NCBI RefSeq assembly: GCF_019654915.1
Contig: NZ_BPET01000005.1
Span: 62,001-126,000, forward strand
DNA length: 64,000 bases
From: Shewanella sp. MBTL60-007
Lineage (GTDB): Bacteria > Pseudomonadota > Gammaproteobacteria > Enterobacterales > Shewanellaceae
Reading direction: 5' to 3'
The stretch's first letter is position 1, and each line of letters starts with the position of its first letter. The position numbers and the translations under genes are program-made. The notes beneath the pieces were generated by a model, which saw only the letters and a program-made list of their open reading frames with translations, did no database searches and had not been told where the DNA came from. Shown here in pieces: positions 39,720 to 49,563 of the stretch.

Positions 39720-40264
39720 TTTTCAATCTCCAAAAAATACCATCCTTTGAAAAGACAAGCTCAGGCTTACACTTTAATTAGCATCCTAATAAGAGTGATG
39801 CTATTTAATTGGGCTATCAACAGACTCAACATAGCGTCGACTCCTCCAAGAACGGAAGCTGATGACACGAGAGCAATAGATAGAGGGCTCAATATGAGCC
39901 AACTCTTTTATAGGACAGGCGAGCAAGGCTAAGTAGCAAGGTAACCTAGACAATCAATTACACCTGTCACGACCACATTGCTCGCTACGGTTCGGTACAA
40001 ATTGATTGGGAAGCATAGCTTGATAAATGCTCGACTGGACAGTTTGCAGTATGCCTCAATAGTTCTTAGCAGCCATAAAACGCTTCAAACTTAACCTTTA
40101 TCCTAAAAAGGGCGGCTATTCTACTGCGCTTAGCTTTTTCGATCCAGTCAGTAAACTGTATGAACTCAGGCAAATAGGACCATTGTGCTCAAGGAAACTA
40201 AGACATTCAAATCACTCAAGTGCTATGATAAGCACAATTATTATTTGTGATAGCCAATCAATAT
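39720..40264. other. Intergenic region rlmA / sbcB
   Basis: About 545 bases between divergent genes, holding promoters for both. A 61-codon frame at 39747 has no ribosome site or family resemblance and is not called. Small inverted repeats occur (AGCATC/GATGCT near 39780-39805 and GTGCT/AGCAC at 40221-40236). I see no RNA gene. Confidence 0.35.
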
Positions 40265-41677
40265 ATGTCTACCAATAACCAACCCACCCTCTTCTGGCAC
40301 GATTATGAGACTTTCGGGGCCAACCCAGCGAAAGACAGGCCTTCTCAGTTTGCTGGCGTGCGTACGGATATGGACCTTAATATCATCGGTGAGCCTGAAA
40401 CCTTTTACTGTAAGGTCGCTAATGATTACCTGCCGTCACCAGAGGCTATCTTGATCACAGGTATTACTCCGCAACTCGCTAACCTTAAAGGTATGCCTGA
40501 GGCCGAGTTTATGGACAGGATTAACGGCCTGTTTAGTCAACCTAAGACCTGCGTAGTGGGTTACAACTCATTGCGCTTTGACGATGAAGTGTCACGCTAT
40601 GGCTTCTATCGCAACTTTATCGACCCCTATGCCCGTGAATGGCAAAACGGCAACACCCGCTGGGATATTATCGATCTCGTTCGTGCCTGCTACGCCTTTA
40701 GACCCGAAGGCATTAACTGGCCAGAGAAAGAAGATGGCTCGCCTAGCTTTAAGCTTGAGCAACTTACCGTTGCCAATGGCTTAAGCCATGAGAAAGCCCA
40801 TGATGCTATGTCTGATGTGTACGCCACCATCGACATGGCAAAACTGATCAAAACGGTGCAGCCTAAGCTATTTGATTATTACTTTAGCCTGAGACAGAAA
40901 CAGCAGGTATCTAAGCTGATTGATGTGCTTGATATGAAGCCACTTGTCCATGTTAGCTCCAAAATTAGTGCGCTAAACGGTTGCACCACCATTATTGCGC
41001 CTGTCGCTTATCACTCAACCAATAAGAATGCGGTTATATGCGTAAACCTTGCCATGGATGTGAGTCCGCTTATTGAGCTTAGTGTCGAGCAGATCCGTGA
41101 ACGCATGTATACCCGCCGCAGCGATTTAGCACCCGATGAGTTGCCTATAGGTATTAAGCAGATCCATATCAACAAGAGTCCATTTATTGCAGCGGCGAAT
41201 ACCTTAACCGATGAAAATGCAGCCAGACTCGACATTAATAAAGCCTTTGCCAGAGACCAATACAGAAAGCTAAAACAACATCCTGAACTGCGTGAAAAGC
41301 TAGTTGCCGTATTTGATGTAGAACATGAAGAAAAAACTGTCGATCCCGATCAAGCTCTCTATAGCGGTGGCTTCTTCAGCGCTGCCGACAAAGCTAAAAT
41401 TGAGATCATCCGCAACACTCAGCCAAATAACCTAGCGGCTCTTGAACTGGATTTCGATGATTCAAGACTCACAGAGATGCTCTTTAGGTACCGCGCACGT
41501 AACTATCCGGAAACCCTCGATGATACTGAGCAATATCGTTGGCGCGATTTCTGCCAATCGAGATTAAACGATCCCGATTATATCATTCGCTTGGAAAACT
41601 TACTTGAAGAGACCGAGCAAGATGAATCTAAGCAAAAATTATTACAGGCTTTATGTCATTATCTTAGAAGCCTATAA
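40265..41677 (+). CDS. sbcB: Exodeoxyribonuclease I
   Basis: A 3'-5' single-strand DNA exonuclease used in mismatch repair and recombination. The product is 470 residues from the chosen ATG; a GTG 18 bases upstream is possible, but the family opening is MSTNNQPTLFWHDYETFG. DEDDh catalytic residues are seen in HDYETFG, GYNSLRFDDEVSRYGFYRN and the Exo III motif KAHDAMSDVYATI. SH3-like and helical C-terminal parts follow and end near LLQALCHYL. Length matches E. coli SbcB. Confidence 0.95.
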   Translation: MSTNNQPTLFWHDYETFGANPAKDRPSQFAGVRTDMDLNIIGEPETFYCKVANDYLPSPEAILITGITPQLANLKGMPEAEFMDRINGLFSQPKTCVVGYNSLRFDDEVSRYGFYRNFIDPYAREWQNGNTRWDIIDLVRACYAFRPEGINWPEKEDGSPSFKLEQLTVANGLSHEKAHDAMSDVYATIDMAKLIKTVQPKLFDYYFSLRQKQQVSKLIDVLDMKPLVHVSSKISALNGCTTIIAPVAYHSTNKNAVICVNLAMDVSPLIELSVEQIRERMYTRRSDLAPDELPIGIKQIHINKSPFIAAANTLTDENAARLDINKAFARDQYRKLKQHPELREKLVAVFDVEHEEKTVDPDQALYSGGFFSAADKAKIEIIRNTQPNNLAALELDFDDSRLTEMLFRYRARNYPETLDDTEQYRWRDFCQSRLNDPDYIIRLENLLEETEQDESKQKLLQALCHYLRSL

Positions 41678-41772
41678 GCTTTATCGGCGACAACTGAGAT
41701 CTTCGTCTCATTCTAATTGTAACAAGATTACTAGAATGATACTTCTTTAGTGTTAATAAAAGGAAATAGCAT

Positions 41773-42663
41773 ATGCAGGACAGGTTCTTAAAAAGCGTAG
41801 CTAAGTTACCAGAGCCACTAGCAACCGCTATCGTACCAATACTGAATAAAGACTTTGCGGGCCATATCGATGCTCAGCAAATAGAAGAGCTTCAAACAGC
41901 AACCAAGATGGAGCTAAACGAACTACTTTTAGCCCTACTTCCCATTGCTGCGGCTTTAGCTAGACCGCCTATCAGTGATTTTCACGTGGGGGCCATCGCT
42001 AGAGGTAAGAGCGGTGATATCTATATGGGCGCGAATATTGAACTTCCAGGTGAAGCACTATTTCATTCGGTTCACGCAGAGCAAAGCGCCATTAGCCATG
42101 CATGGCTAAGCGGTGAAAGCATTATTGAAGATATCATAGTCAACGCGTCACCTTGCGGACATTGCCGTCAATTTATCAATGAGCTTGTTGAAGGTGGTAA
42201 AGTGAACATTCACCTGCCGCTGCAGAAAGTTGAGCCGCTGTCTCATTACCTGCCTTATGCATTCGGCCCAAGCGACCTTAACATCACCGAACCTTTACTT
42301 TCTAAGCAGCAGCATACGCTCACATTAGATTCTAACGATCCGATGATCATCGAAGGACTCGATCATGCAGGGCTGAGTTATGCGCCGTATACCAAGACTT
42401 ATGCAGCAGTCGTGTTAGAGACTAAAGATGGCGCGACCTATTGCGGTCGTTATGCTGAAAACGCTGCATTTAACCCATCGATGCAACCTATGCAGATGGC
42501 GTTATCTACCATGGCACGTCATAACCGCGATTTCAGCGAAATTAACCGCGCAGTATTAATAGAGTCTTCTAAAGGGGTTATTTCACTCGTTGGCGCCGCT
42601 ATGGACGCCCTACATAGCGTTGCTGCGGTCGAGCTTGAACATATTGTGGTTGAGCCAGAATAG
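41773..42663 (+). CDS. cdd: Cytidine deaminase (two-domain type)
   Basis: Deaminates cytidine and deoxycytidine in pyrimidine salvage. At 296 residues it is the homodimeric E. coli-type enzyme: an N-terminal catalytic domain with VHAEQSAI (H101 and E103) and PCGHCRQF (C128 and C131) as zinc ligands and general acid-base, and a C-terminal domain (about 190-296) of the same fold without the zinc residues. It stands alone with a good terminator. Confidence 0.96.
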   Translation: MQDRFLKSVAKLPEPLATAIVPILNKDFAGHIDAQQIEELQTATKMELNELLLALLPIAAALARPPISDFHVGAIARGKSGDIYMGANIELPGEALFHSVHAEQSAISHAWLSGESIIEDIIVNASPCGHCRQFINELVEGGKVNIHLPLQKVEPLSHYLPYAFGPSDLNITEPLLSKQQHTLTLDSNDPMIIEGLDHAGLSYAPYTKTYAAVVLETKDGATYCGRYAENAAFNPSMQPMQMALSTMARHNRDFSEINRAVLIESSKGVISLVGAAMDALHSVAAVELEHIVVEPE

Positions 42664-42692
42664 TCGCTGTCGCCACCCTGTTCTACAAAGAG

Positions 42693-42720
42693 AAGGACCA
42701 CAGTTGTGGTCCTTTTTTAT
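42693..42720 (+). terminator. Terminator after cdd
   Basis: Perfect 10-bp stem AAGGACCACA/TGTGGTCCTT with a GT centre, then a T run. Confidence 0.9.
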
Positions 42721-42752
42721 TATGCCTATCTATCGCCTTAAACTAACATCGG

Positions 42753-43628
42753 TTAACTACGGTTTTTCTCTAGCTTTGCAAATAAACTCGACGTATCCCA
42801 GCGCTTACCACCTATGGCCTGCACTTCAGAGTAAAACTGATCCACCAAAGCCGTTAACGGCAAGTGAGAACCATTGCGGCGCGCCTCATCTAGCGCAATA
42901 CCTAAGTCTTTACGCATCCAATCAACGGCAAAACCAAAATCATATTCGCCTTTCCACATAGTTTGATAACGATTTTCCATCTGCCAAGATTGCGCCGCGC
43001 CCTTGCTGATCACTTCAACGACTTTTTCACCATCTAAGCCCGCGCTTCGTGCAAAGTGCAGTCCTTCAGCCAGCCCCTGAACCACACCTGCAATACAAAT
43101 TTGATTGACCATCTTGGTCAACTGCCCTGCACCTACCTCACCGAGTAACTCAACGCATCTGGCATACGACTCAATCACAAGTTTGGCTTTATCAAATGTG
43201 GCTTGTTCACCGCCAGCCATAACAGTTAACACGCCGTTTTCAGCACCTGCTTGTCCACCCGATACCGGAGCATCGATAAAGCCAATATCCAATGGCTTAG
43301 CCACACTGGCGATCTCTCTGGCCACATCGGCGGATGCGGTGGTATGGTCAACCAAAATGGCCCCTGCACTCATTCCCGCTAATACACCGTTATCACCGAG
43401 TGTTACTTGGCGGAGATCGTCATCATTGCCGACACATACAAACACTATATCTTGGCCGATTGCAGCTTCTCTTGGAGTCGTTCGGTACTCACCATTAAAC
43501 TCTTTTACCCAATCTTGGGCTTTTGCTTCAGTACGGTTATAAACCGTAACCTGATGACCATGCTTAACTAAGTGACCCGCCATGGGGTAACCCATCACAC
43601 CTAAACCTATGAATGCAACCTTAGCCAT
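42753..43628 (-). CDS. NAD(P)-dependent 3-hydroxyacid dehydrogenase family protein
   Basis: A 291-residue beta-hydroxyacid dehydrogenase, the group of 3-hydroxyisobutyrate dehydrogenase and tartronate semialdehyde reductase. The Rossmann opening is VAFIGLGVMGYPMAGHLVKHG, with NRTEAK after beta-2. The substrate loop is DAPVSGGQAGAENG, and the catalytic Lys lies in GQLTKMVNQI. The start is placed at 43628 because AGGAC precedes it; an 18-codon upstream extension lacks family resemblance. The substrate is not decided by sequence; succinic semialdehyde or glyoxylate are possible. Confidence 0.85.
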   Translation of the reverse strand: MAKVAFIGLGVMGYPMAGHLVKHGHQVTVYNRTEAKAQDWVKEFNGEYRTTPREAAIGQDIVFVCVGNDDDLRQVTLGDNGVLAGMSAGAILVDHTTASADVAREIASVAKPLDIGFIDAPVSGGQAGAENGVLTVMAGGEQATFDKAKLVIESYARCVELLGEVGAGQLTKMVNQICIAGVVQGLAEGLHFARSAGLDGEKVVEVISKGAAQSWQMENRYQTMWKGEYDFGFAVDWMRKDLGIALDEARRNGSHLPLTALVDQFYSEVQAIGGKRWDTSSLFAKLEKNRS

Positions 43629-43728
43629 TTTATGTCCTATTGTAGGGAATGTTGTAGGGAATATTTTTAGTAATTTGCCCATTCTAAAGGCAAGGAGTGA
43701 TAGAAACCAACTTTATTGAGGCAATAAA

Positions 43729-43752
43729 AAAGCTAGCCTAGGGCTAGCTTTA
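43729..43752 (-). terminator. Terminator after acyl-CoA thioesterase gene
   Basis: Stem AAAGCTAGCC/GGCTAGCTTT with a TAG loop; the minus strand continues in a T run. Confidence 0.85.
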
Positions 43753-43781
43753 ATGAACATAAACTTTAATGAGGTTAATCA

Positions 43782-44273
43782 CTAAAGCTGTGGCTGCAGA
43801 TCCAGATGGGCCTGCATCTCTGCGCCAATCTTCTTACGCATCTCCATCAATCGAATCGCTGACTCACGTAATTCAATATCCGTAGCTGATGTCGGCTTCC
43901 AATCAGGCACTTCCGTCGGTTGGCCTTCATCATCAACTGCTACCATAACGAGCACACAGTGAGTCGTCAATGCACGCTCTGAACACTTAGGATCGCCAGC
44001 TCTTACATCTATGGCAAGGTGCATAGAGGTTCTACCCGTGTAGATAACCTTGGCCGTCACCTCAACAATGTTCCCCACATGAATCGGCTTTACGAAACGA
44101 ATGCCACCAGCATAAGCGGTAATACAGTACTTTCCGCTCCAACCTGCCGCACAGCCATAACCGGCGAGGTCAATCCACTTCATTACGGCGCCGCCATGTA
44201 CTTTGCCGCCAAAGTTTACATCTGCTGGTTCTGCTAAAAACCTCAGTGTCAGTTGTCTTTCTGTACCTGCCAT
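43782..44273 (-). CDS. Acyl-CoA thioesterase, hotdog fold
   Basis: A 163-residue protein of the YciA/BACH group that hydrolyses acyl-CoA. The central block PADVNFGGKVHGGAVMKWIDLAGYG carries the conserved Asn-x-x-Gly-x-x-HGG signature. It is followed by ITAYAGGIRFVKPIHVGN and the typical HCVLVMVAVDDEGQP. The ATG at 44273 is preferred to a TTG 12 bases upstream because GAGG is well spaced from it. It may follow the small membrane protein gene on one transcript (66 bases apart). Chain-length preference is unknown. Confidence 0.87.
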   Translation of the reverse strand: MAGTERQLTLRFLAEPADVNFGGKVHGGAVMKWIDLAGYGCAAGWSGKYCITAYAGGIRFVKPIHVGNIVEVTAKVIYTGRTSMHLAIDVRAGDPKCSERALTTHCVLVMVAVDDEGQPTEVPDWKPTSATDIELRESAIRLMEMRKKIGAEMQAHLDLQPQL

Positions 44274-44339
44274 ATCTGGCCTCAATAATTTTTACTCACT
44301 ATTGAGTATTTTACGCCAAATTCTTTACATCAGCACCTT

Positions 44340-44747
44340 TTAGCCAAACTGACTGACGAAAAAGCTACCAACTAACACAGTCGGTAACGCTAAACGATAA
44401 AGCCAAAGCTGTGACTTCTCTCCAAGCAATCTGCCACCATTAAACAGAGTGTAAGCACCAATGCCAGCAAGGAACAATGCCATCACTTCAATGCCAGCAA
44501 GAACACTGTTAGCGTTACTCACATCGATCGCGGCAATCAATAGCGCGAACCAAACCACAGTAAATGCGGCGACGGCTAAGTTGAAAGTTTTAACTCCCAA
44601 TTGCAACTTGGGAAAGCGTGCTAATGACTCGCCCCGAATAAGCTCATTTATATTGGCAGTAATAATGCCTAGGATTGGCATGATAGGAATAACAATTGGA
44701 TTAAGCACTTTTTCGTGTTCCTCAGGTATGATCTGCGTTGAGCTCAT
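44340..44747 (-). CDS. Hypothetical membrane protein, 135 aa
   Basis: I do not recognise the family. After a polar opening (MSSTQIIPEEHEKVLNP) comes a short hydrophobic stretch (about 18-32) and then three clear membrane segments (about 53-73, 83-103 and 114-133). A basic loop, ESLARFPKLQLG, precedes the first. It is encoded between the fab cluster and the thioesterase gene on the same strand, but about 200 bases after fabF and beyond its terminator. A link to lipid metabolism is position only. Confidence 0.65.
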   Translation of the reverse strand: MSSTQIIPEEHEKVLNPIVIPIMPILGIITANINELIRGESLARFPKLQLGVKTFNLAVAAFTVVWFALLIAAIDVSNANSVLAGIEVMALFLAGIGAYTLFNGGRLLGEKSQLWLYRLALPTVLVGSFFVSQFG

Positions 44748-44902
44748 CTGCGTGAGCTAAGAGCTGCAGTATCTGCCTAATAAGATCCGAATTCTAGCGA
44801 CTTATCTTTACATTAAACAAGGTTAATCTAGCCGATATACTGTTTTAATATTTGGCTTAAATTATGTGAATCACTTCAAATATCAAACTTCAAACGACAT
44901 AA

Positions 44903-44928
44903 AAAAAAGCGCCCTTAGGCGCTTTTTA
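44903..44928 (-). terminator. Terminator after fabF
   Basis: Perfect 10-bp stem AAAAAGCGCC/GGCGCTTTTT with a CTTA loop, 22 bases after the fabF stop; closes the fatty-acid cluster. Confidence 0.92.
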
Positions 44929-44949
44929 TATGTTCGACAAAATCACTGA

Positions 44950-46188
44950 CTACATTTTTTTAAACAGTAATGAACCGTTAGTACCACCGAAGCCGAATGA
45001 ATTACATAGTCCGTATTCGAACTTATAATCGCGGGCAGTGTGAGGCACAAAGTCAAGATCACAACCCTCATCTGGGTTATCTAAGTTTAGCGTAGGTGGA
45101 ACCACCTGATCTTTAAGTGCTAAAATCGTTACGATCGCCTCAACTGAACCTGCGGCGCCTAATAGGTGACCTGTCATAGATTTAGTAGAACTCACTAACA
45201 AATCGTAAGCATGATCACCAAATACGGACTTAACAGCAGCAGCCTCGGCCTTGTCGCCTGCCGGTGTTGAAGTACCATGAGCGTTAATGTAACCGATCTC
45301 TTCACGGCCAACTTTTGCATCATTAATCGCATTAACCATTGCTGCAGCAGCGCCAGCACCATCACTTGGTGGCGATGTCATATGGAATGCGTCACCGCTC
45401 ATACCGAAACCCACTAACTCGGCGTAGATTGTGGCACCACGAGCTTTAGCATGCTCATACTCTTCCATCACCATAACGCCAGCACCATCGCCAATAACGA
45501 AGCCGTCACGATCTTTATCCCAAGGACGACTCGCCGCTTCAGGATCATCGTTACGAGTAGACAAGGCTTTCGCTGAGCCAAAGCCACCTACGGCTAATGG
45601 ACAAGTTACATCTTCTGCACCGCCAGCAACCATCACGTCCGCATCACCATAAGCAATGGTACGCGCAGCAAAGCCAATATTATGCACGCCTGTTGTACAA
45701 GCCGTGGTCACAGCAAAGTTAGGACCTGTCATGCCATATTTAATCGACAGATGACCCGCAATCATGTTGATAATCGTGCTTGGCACAAAAAATGGAGAAA
45801 TCTTACGTGGGCCACTTTTTAGTAAAGCAGCATGGTTTTGCTCAATCAGTGGCATACCGCCCATACCGGCACCAATTGCGGTACCTACACGAGCGGGGTT
45901 AAGTTTATCCATCTCAAGGCCCGAATCTTCAACGGCTTGAATGCCTGCGGCCATACCGTATTGAATAAACAGATCCATCTTACGCGCGTCTTTGCGAGAC
46001 ATGTACTGCTCGACATCAAAGTCTTTAACAGAACCGCTAATGCGAGTAGAAAACTCACTAGCATCAAATTTAGTTATCGGCGCGATACCACTCTTACCAG
46101 AAACTAGGGCCTTCCAAGAAGACTCCACTGTATTTCCCACAGGGCTGACTAAGCCTAAGCCCGTTACGACTACTCGACGTTTAGACAC
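44950..46188 (-). CDS. fabF: 3-oxoacyl-ACP synthase II
   Basis: Condenses malonyl-ACP with growing acyl-ACP; in E. coli it also lengthens C16:1 to C18:1 and adjusts to temperature. The 412-residue product has catalytic Cys164 in TTACTTG, the first His in [11 protein letters not shown], Lys and the second His in [14 protein letters not shown], and the C-terminal [14 protein letters not shown]. Length is normal. It follows acpP after 254 bases that include a terminator, so it may have its own promoter or rely on read-through. Confidence 0.97.
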   Translation of the reverse strand: MSKRRVVVTGLGLVSPVGNTVESSWKALVSGKSGIAPITKFDASEFSTRISGSVKDFDVEQYMSRKDARKMDLFIQYGMAAGIQAVEDSGLEMDKLNPARVGTAIGAGMGGMPLIEQNHAALLKSGPRKISPFFVPSTIINMIAGHLSIKYGMTGPNFAVTTACTTGVHNIGFAARTIAYGDADVMVAGGAEDVTCPLAVGGFGSAKALSTRNDDPEAASRPWDKDRDGFVIGDGAGVMVMEEYEHAKARGATIYAELVGFGMSGDAFHMTSPPSDGAGAAAAMVNAINDAKVGREEIGYINAHGTSTPAGDKAEAAAVKSVFGDHAYDLLVSSTKSMTGHLLGAAGSVEAIVTILALKDQVVPPTLNLDNPDEGCDLDFVPHTARDYKFEYGLCNSFGFGGTNGSLLFKKM

Positions 46189-46399
46189 GCGGTCACCTTT
46201 TTACTTTAAAAATGAATAATGATGATAGCTGCAAAGAGATTGAACTACCAATACCTATACCCAGCATTTGAAAATATGGTTTCAACGGGTATGTGCCAGT
46301 TCTGGTTGGAATAATACTTATCTCGATCGACAAGTATTTAGGGTAAATCGAAAAATTTAACTGCTAAAAATGAACATCAACCAGCGGCTTTTACAAACA

Positions 46400-46430
46400 A
46401 AAACAGGCGGCAAAAATGCCGCCTGTTTTC
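46400..46430 (-). terminator. Terminator after acpP
   Basis: 13-bp stem AAAACAGGCGGCA/TGCCGCCTGTTTT with an AAAA loop, directly after the acpP stop. It could set the high acpP level relative to fabF. Confidence 0.9.
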
Positions 46431-46442
46431 AAGAATTCTAGA

Positions 46443-46676
46443 TTACTGATTCTTAGAAACGTAATCGATCGCTGCTTGAACAGTAGTGATCTTTTCAGCT
46501 TCTTCATCAGGGATCTCGGTGTCAAACTCTTCTTCTAGAGCCATAACCAACTCAACAGTGTCTAGAGAATCTGCACCCAAATCGTCAACGAAAGATGCTG
46601 CTGATTTAACGTCTTCTTCTTTAACACCTAGTTGCTCGATGATGATTTTCTTTACACGTTCTTCGATGTTGCTCAT
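46443..46676 (-). CDS. acpP: Acyl carrier protein
   Basis: Carries acyl chains on a phosphopantetheine arm. The 77-residue acidic four-helix protein has the attachment Ser37 in [19 protein letters not shown]. Sequence and length are typical of gammaproteobacterial AcpP. It sits 156 bases after fabG with its own upstream space and a strong terminator, as expected for a very abundant protein that is also transcribed separately. Confidence 0.98.
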   Translation of the reverse strand: MSNIEERVKKIIIEQLGVKEEDVKSAASFVDDLGADSLDTVELVMALEEEFDTEIPDEEAEKITTVQAAIDYVSKNQ

Positions 46677-46832
46677 TAGTTTTCTTTCCTATTCAAATTA
46701 CGCACTTGCGCAAGATTGCGAGTAGTTTATTGAATTTGGCAGACATTGCAAGCTTAACTTTCGTGGTCTAACCACAATCGAGCCTACAGTTGATGCAGAT
46801 CACCCTAGAGTAATCACAGCCTGCCGATCCCT

Positions 46833-47579
46833 TTAAACCATGTACATGCCACCATTCACATGGAGAGTTTCCCCAGTGATATAAGCAGCAGAGTCAGACG
46901 CTAAAAAGAGGACTGCGTTAGCAATTTCCTGCGCCTGACCAAGTCTTTCCATTGGTACCTGAGACATAATAGCTTGTTGCTGGTCTTCCGTCAGCTCATC
47001 CGTCATATCTGTCTGGATAAATCCAGGGGCAATAGCATTAACTGTAATCTGACGAGATGCAACCTCTCTTGCAAGAGATTTTGTAAATCCAATCAGACCC
47101 GCTTTAGCTGCAGAGTAGTTAGTTTGCCCTGCATTGCCCATGGTGCCTACAACTGAGCCAATATTAATAATACGACCATGACGTTTTTTCATCATAGGTC
47201 TCATCACCGCTTTCGAGGTGCGGAACAAAGATGTCAGGTTAGTATCTATGATATCTTGCCATTCGTCATCTTTCATGCGCATTAATAAATTGTCACGAGT
47301 AATACCTGCGTTATTAACTAAAATATCAACATCGCCTGCTTTTTCTTTTATCGTTTCAAACAAAGCTTTAACAGAATCTGCGTCAGTTACGTTTAAAACA
47401 AGACCATGGCCTTTATCGCCTAAATAGGCTTGAATCGCTTCTGCACCGCGTTCACTGGTTGCAGTACCGATAACGACTGCGCCAGCTGAAACTAATGTTT
47501 CTGCAACGGCACGTCCAATACCACGGCTAGCGCCTGTTACTAAGGCTACTTTACCAGTCAAATCAAAACTTATACTCAT
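46833..47579 (-). CDS. fabG: 3-oxoacyl-ACP reductase
   Basis: NADPH-dependent short-chain dehydrogenase that reduces 3-oxoacyl-ACP. The 248-residue product has the cofactor motif TGASRGIG (about 17-24), LVNNAGITRDNLLMRM, the catalytic Ser in IGSVVGTMGN, the Tyr-Lys pair in YSAAKAG and the C-terminal TGETLHVNGGMYM. Length is standard. It starts 9 bases after fabD, so the two are co-transcribed. Confidence 0.97.
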   Translation of the reverse strand: MSISFDLTGKVALVTGASRGIGRAVAETLVSAGAVVIGTATSERGAEAIQAYLGDKGHGLVLNVTDADSVKALFETIKEKAGDVDILVNNAGITRDNLLMRMKDDEWQDIIDTNLTSLFRTSKAVMRPMMKKRHGRIINIGSVVGTMGNAGQTNYSAAKAGLIGFTKSLAREVASRQITVNAIAPGFIQTDMTDELTEDQQQAIMSQVPMERLGQAQEIANAVLFLASDSAAYITGETLHVNGGMYMV

Positions 47580-47588
47580 CAGATTTCC

Positions 47589-48515
47589 TTATTCGGTCAA
47601 CGCCGTTAAAGAGGCCACATCGTTTACAGCTTGCGCTGAAAGCGAGCGATTAATACGTTTTGTTAGACCTGTTAGTACTTTACCAGGCCCTATTTCAAAC
47701 AGATTGGTGATCCCATCGTTAGCCATTAACTCTACGGTTTCAGACCAACGTACAGGGCAATATAATTGACGCACTAGTGCATCTTTAATATCAGCAGCGG
47801 CTTCTGGGCTTGCTACATCAACGTTATTAATAACTTTTACGGAAGGCGTGTTGAACTCAATTGATTCTAGTGCCACTGCTAGCTTATCGGCAGCTGGTTT
47901 CATCAATTGACAGTGTGATGGCACACTAACTGGCAGCGCAACAGCCATCTTCGCGCCATTGGCTTTACACAGTGCTGCAGCGCGCTCAACAGCGTTTTTT
48001 TCACCTGCGATAACCACTTGTCCAGGGCTGTTGTAGTTAACAGGGCTAACCACGGCACCTTCTGCTGCCTCTTCACACGCCTTAGCGATAGCGTCATTAT
48101 CTAAGCCAATAATGGCAAACATAGCACCAGTACCTGCTGGAACCGCTTGTTGCATCAGTTGTCCACGCAGCTCAACTAATTTAATCGCCGCTTCAAAGTC
48201 AATCACGCCAGCACATACAAGTGCAGAGTATTCACCTAAGCTATGGCCCGCCATAACACTTGGAAAACCTTTACCCGATGCTAAATAGGCACGGTAAATC
48301 GCTACGCTTGCAGCTAATAGTGCAGGCTGAGTCTTATCGGTTTCATTTAGGGTTTCTAAAGGTCCTTGCTGAACCAGCTCCCATAAATCGTATCCAAGAA
48401 CGTTGCTTGCTTGAGCAAAGGTCTCACCAACTACCGAATGAGTTTCGGCGAGTTCGGCTAGCATTCCTAATGCTTGAGAACCTTGTCCTGGGAATACAAA
48501 AGCTGTATTTTCCAT
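47589..48515 (-). CDS. fabD: Malonyl-CoA:ACP transacylase
   Basis: Moves malonyl groups from CoA to ACP. The 308-residue product has FPGQGSQ at the N-terminus, nucleophile Ser92 in GHSLGEYSALV, the binding Arg in VELRGQLMQ and the catalytic His in PVSVPSHCQLM. Length is normal. It lies 78 bases after fabH and 9 bases before fabG. Confidence 0.97.
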   Translation of the reverse strand: MENTAFVFPGQGSQALGMLAELAETHSVVGETFAQASNVLGYDLWELVQQGPLETLNETDKTQPALLAASVAIYRAYLASGKGFPSVMAGHSLGEYSALVCAGVIDFEAAIKLVELRGQLMQQAVPAGTGAMFAIIGLDNDAIAKACEEAAEGAVVSPVNYNSPGQVVIAGEKNAVERAAALCKANGAKMAVALPVSVPSHCQLMKPAADKLAVALESIEFNTPSVKVINNVDVASPEAAADIKDALVRQLYCPVRWSETVELMANDGITNLFEIGPGKVLTGLTKRINRSLSAQAVNDVASLTALTE

Positions 48516-48593
48516 ATTAATCTACCTTCTAAATCGACGCCTGCTGACGTTTATCAGTCAGGCGTTATCTTAAGATATTATCTAAGACGATAA

Positions 48594-49553
48594 TTAAAAA
48601 CGAACTAAAGCACTTCCCCAGGCGAACCCTGCACCGAAGGCTTCAAGTAGCAATAGCTGACCACGCTGAATACGACCATCTCTAACAGCTTCATCCAGTG
48701 CAATAGGCACAGATGCCGCTGAGGTGTTACCGTGCTTAGCCAGCGTTAGCACCACTTTATCTAAACTCATATCAAGTTTCTTTGCGGTTGCTTTAATAAT
48801 TCTAAAGTTAGCCTGATGTGGCACGAGCCAATCGATCTCTGACTTATCCACGTTATTATGACGCAAGGTTTCGGTTACGACATGAGATAACTGAGTCACC
48901 GCAACTTTAAATACATCATTACCTTTCATTGTCATATAACCCACGGCTTCAGAGGTTTCTCCTTTACGCGGTGGGATAGAACATTTTAGCAGATCGCCTT
49001 GGCGACCATCGGCAAAGATATGCGTCGAAATAATACCAGGCTCATCTGATCTACCTATGACCACTGCGCCAGCACCATCACCAAATAAAATAATCGTTGA
49101 GCGGTCTTCTGGCTCACACAAACGAGAAAGCACATCGGCACCGATCACTAACACATTTTTAGCTGCACCAGATTTTACAAACTGATCCGCTACAGATAAG
49201 GCGTATACAAAACCAGAGCAAGCTGCGGCGATGTCAAAGGCCGGGATAGTATGAACTCCTAACATGGCCTGTATTTCACATGCAGCCGCTGGAAACGCGT
49301 TGCTCGCACTCGTCGTTCCGCAGATGATCATGTCAATTTCAGCCACTTCGATACCCGCCATCTCAATGGCTTTTAACGCAGCTTGATATCCCATGGTCGC
49401 AACGGTTTCGTCTGCTGCCGCGATTCTACGTTCTGAAATACCAGTGCGCTCCACAATCCATTGATCTGTGGTTTCAACCATCTGTTCAAGATCGTGATTA
49501 CTACGCACCTGCACCGGTAGATAACTACCAGTACCAAGAATTTTTGTATGCAT
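48594..49553 (-). CDS. fabH: 3-oxoacyl-ACP synthase III
   Basis: Starts each fatty-acid chain by joining acetyl-CoA to malonyl-ACP. The 319-residue product has Cys112 in [13 protein letters not shown], His in [11 protein letters not shown] and Asn in [14 protein letters not shown], the Cys-His-Asn triad. Length is normal. It lies 10 bases after plsX, as in E. coli, in one transcription unit. Confidence 0.97.
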   Translation of the reverse strand: MHTKILGTGSYLPVQVRSNHDLEQMVETTDQWIVERTGISERRIAAADETVATMGYQAALKAIEMAGIEVAEIDMIICGTTSASNAFPAAACEIQAMLGVHTIPAFDIAAACSGFVYALSVADQFVKSGAAKNVLVIGADVLSRLCEPEDRSTIILFGDGAGAVVIGRSDEPGIISTHIFADGRQGDLLKCSIPPRKGETSEAVGYMTMKGNDVFKVAVTQLSHVVTETLRHNNVDKSEIDWLVPHQANFRIIKATAKKLDMSLDKVVLTLAKHGNTSAASVPIALDEAVRDGRIQRGQLLLLEAFGAGFAWGSALVRF

Positions 49554-49563
49554 AAGGAATTTA

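Noticed and set aside
39747..39932. 61-codon frame between rlmA and sbcB
   Set aside because: No ribosome site, no recognisable domain, and lies in a likely promoter region.
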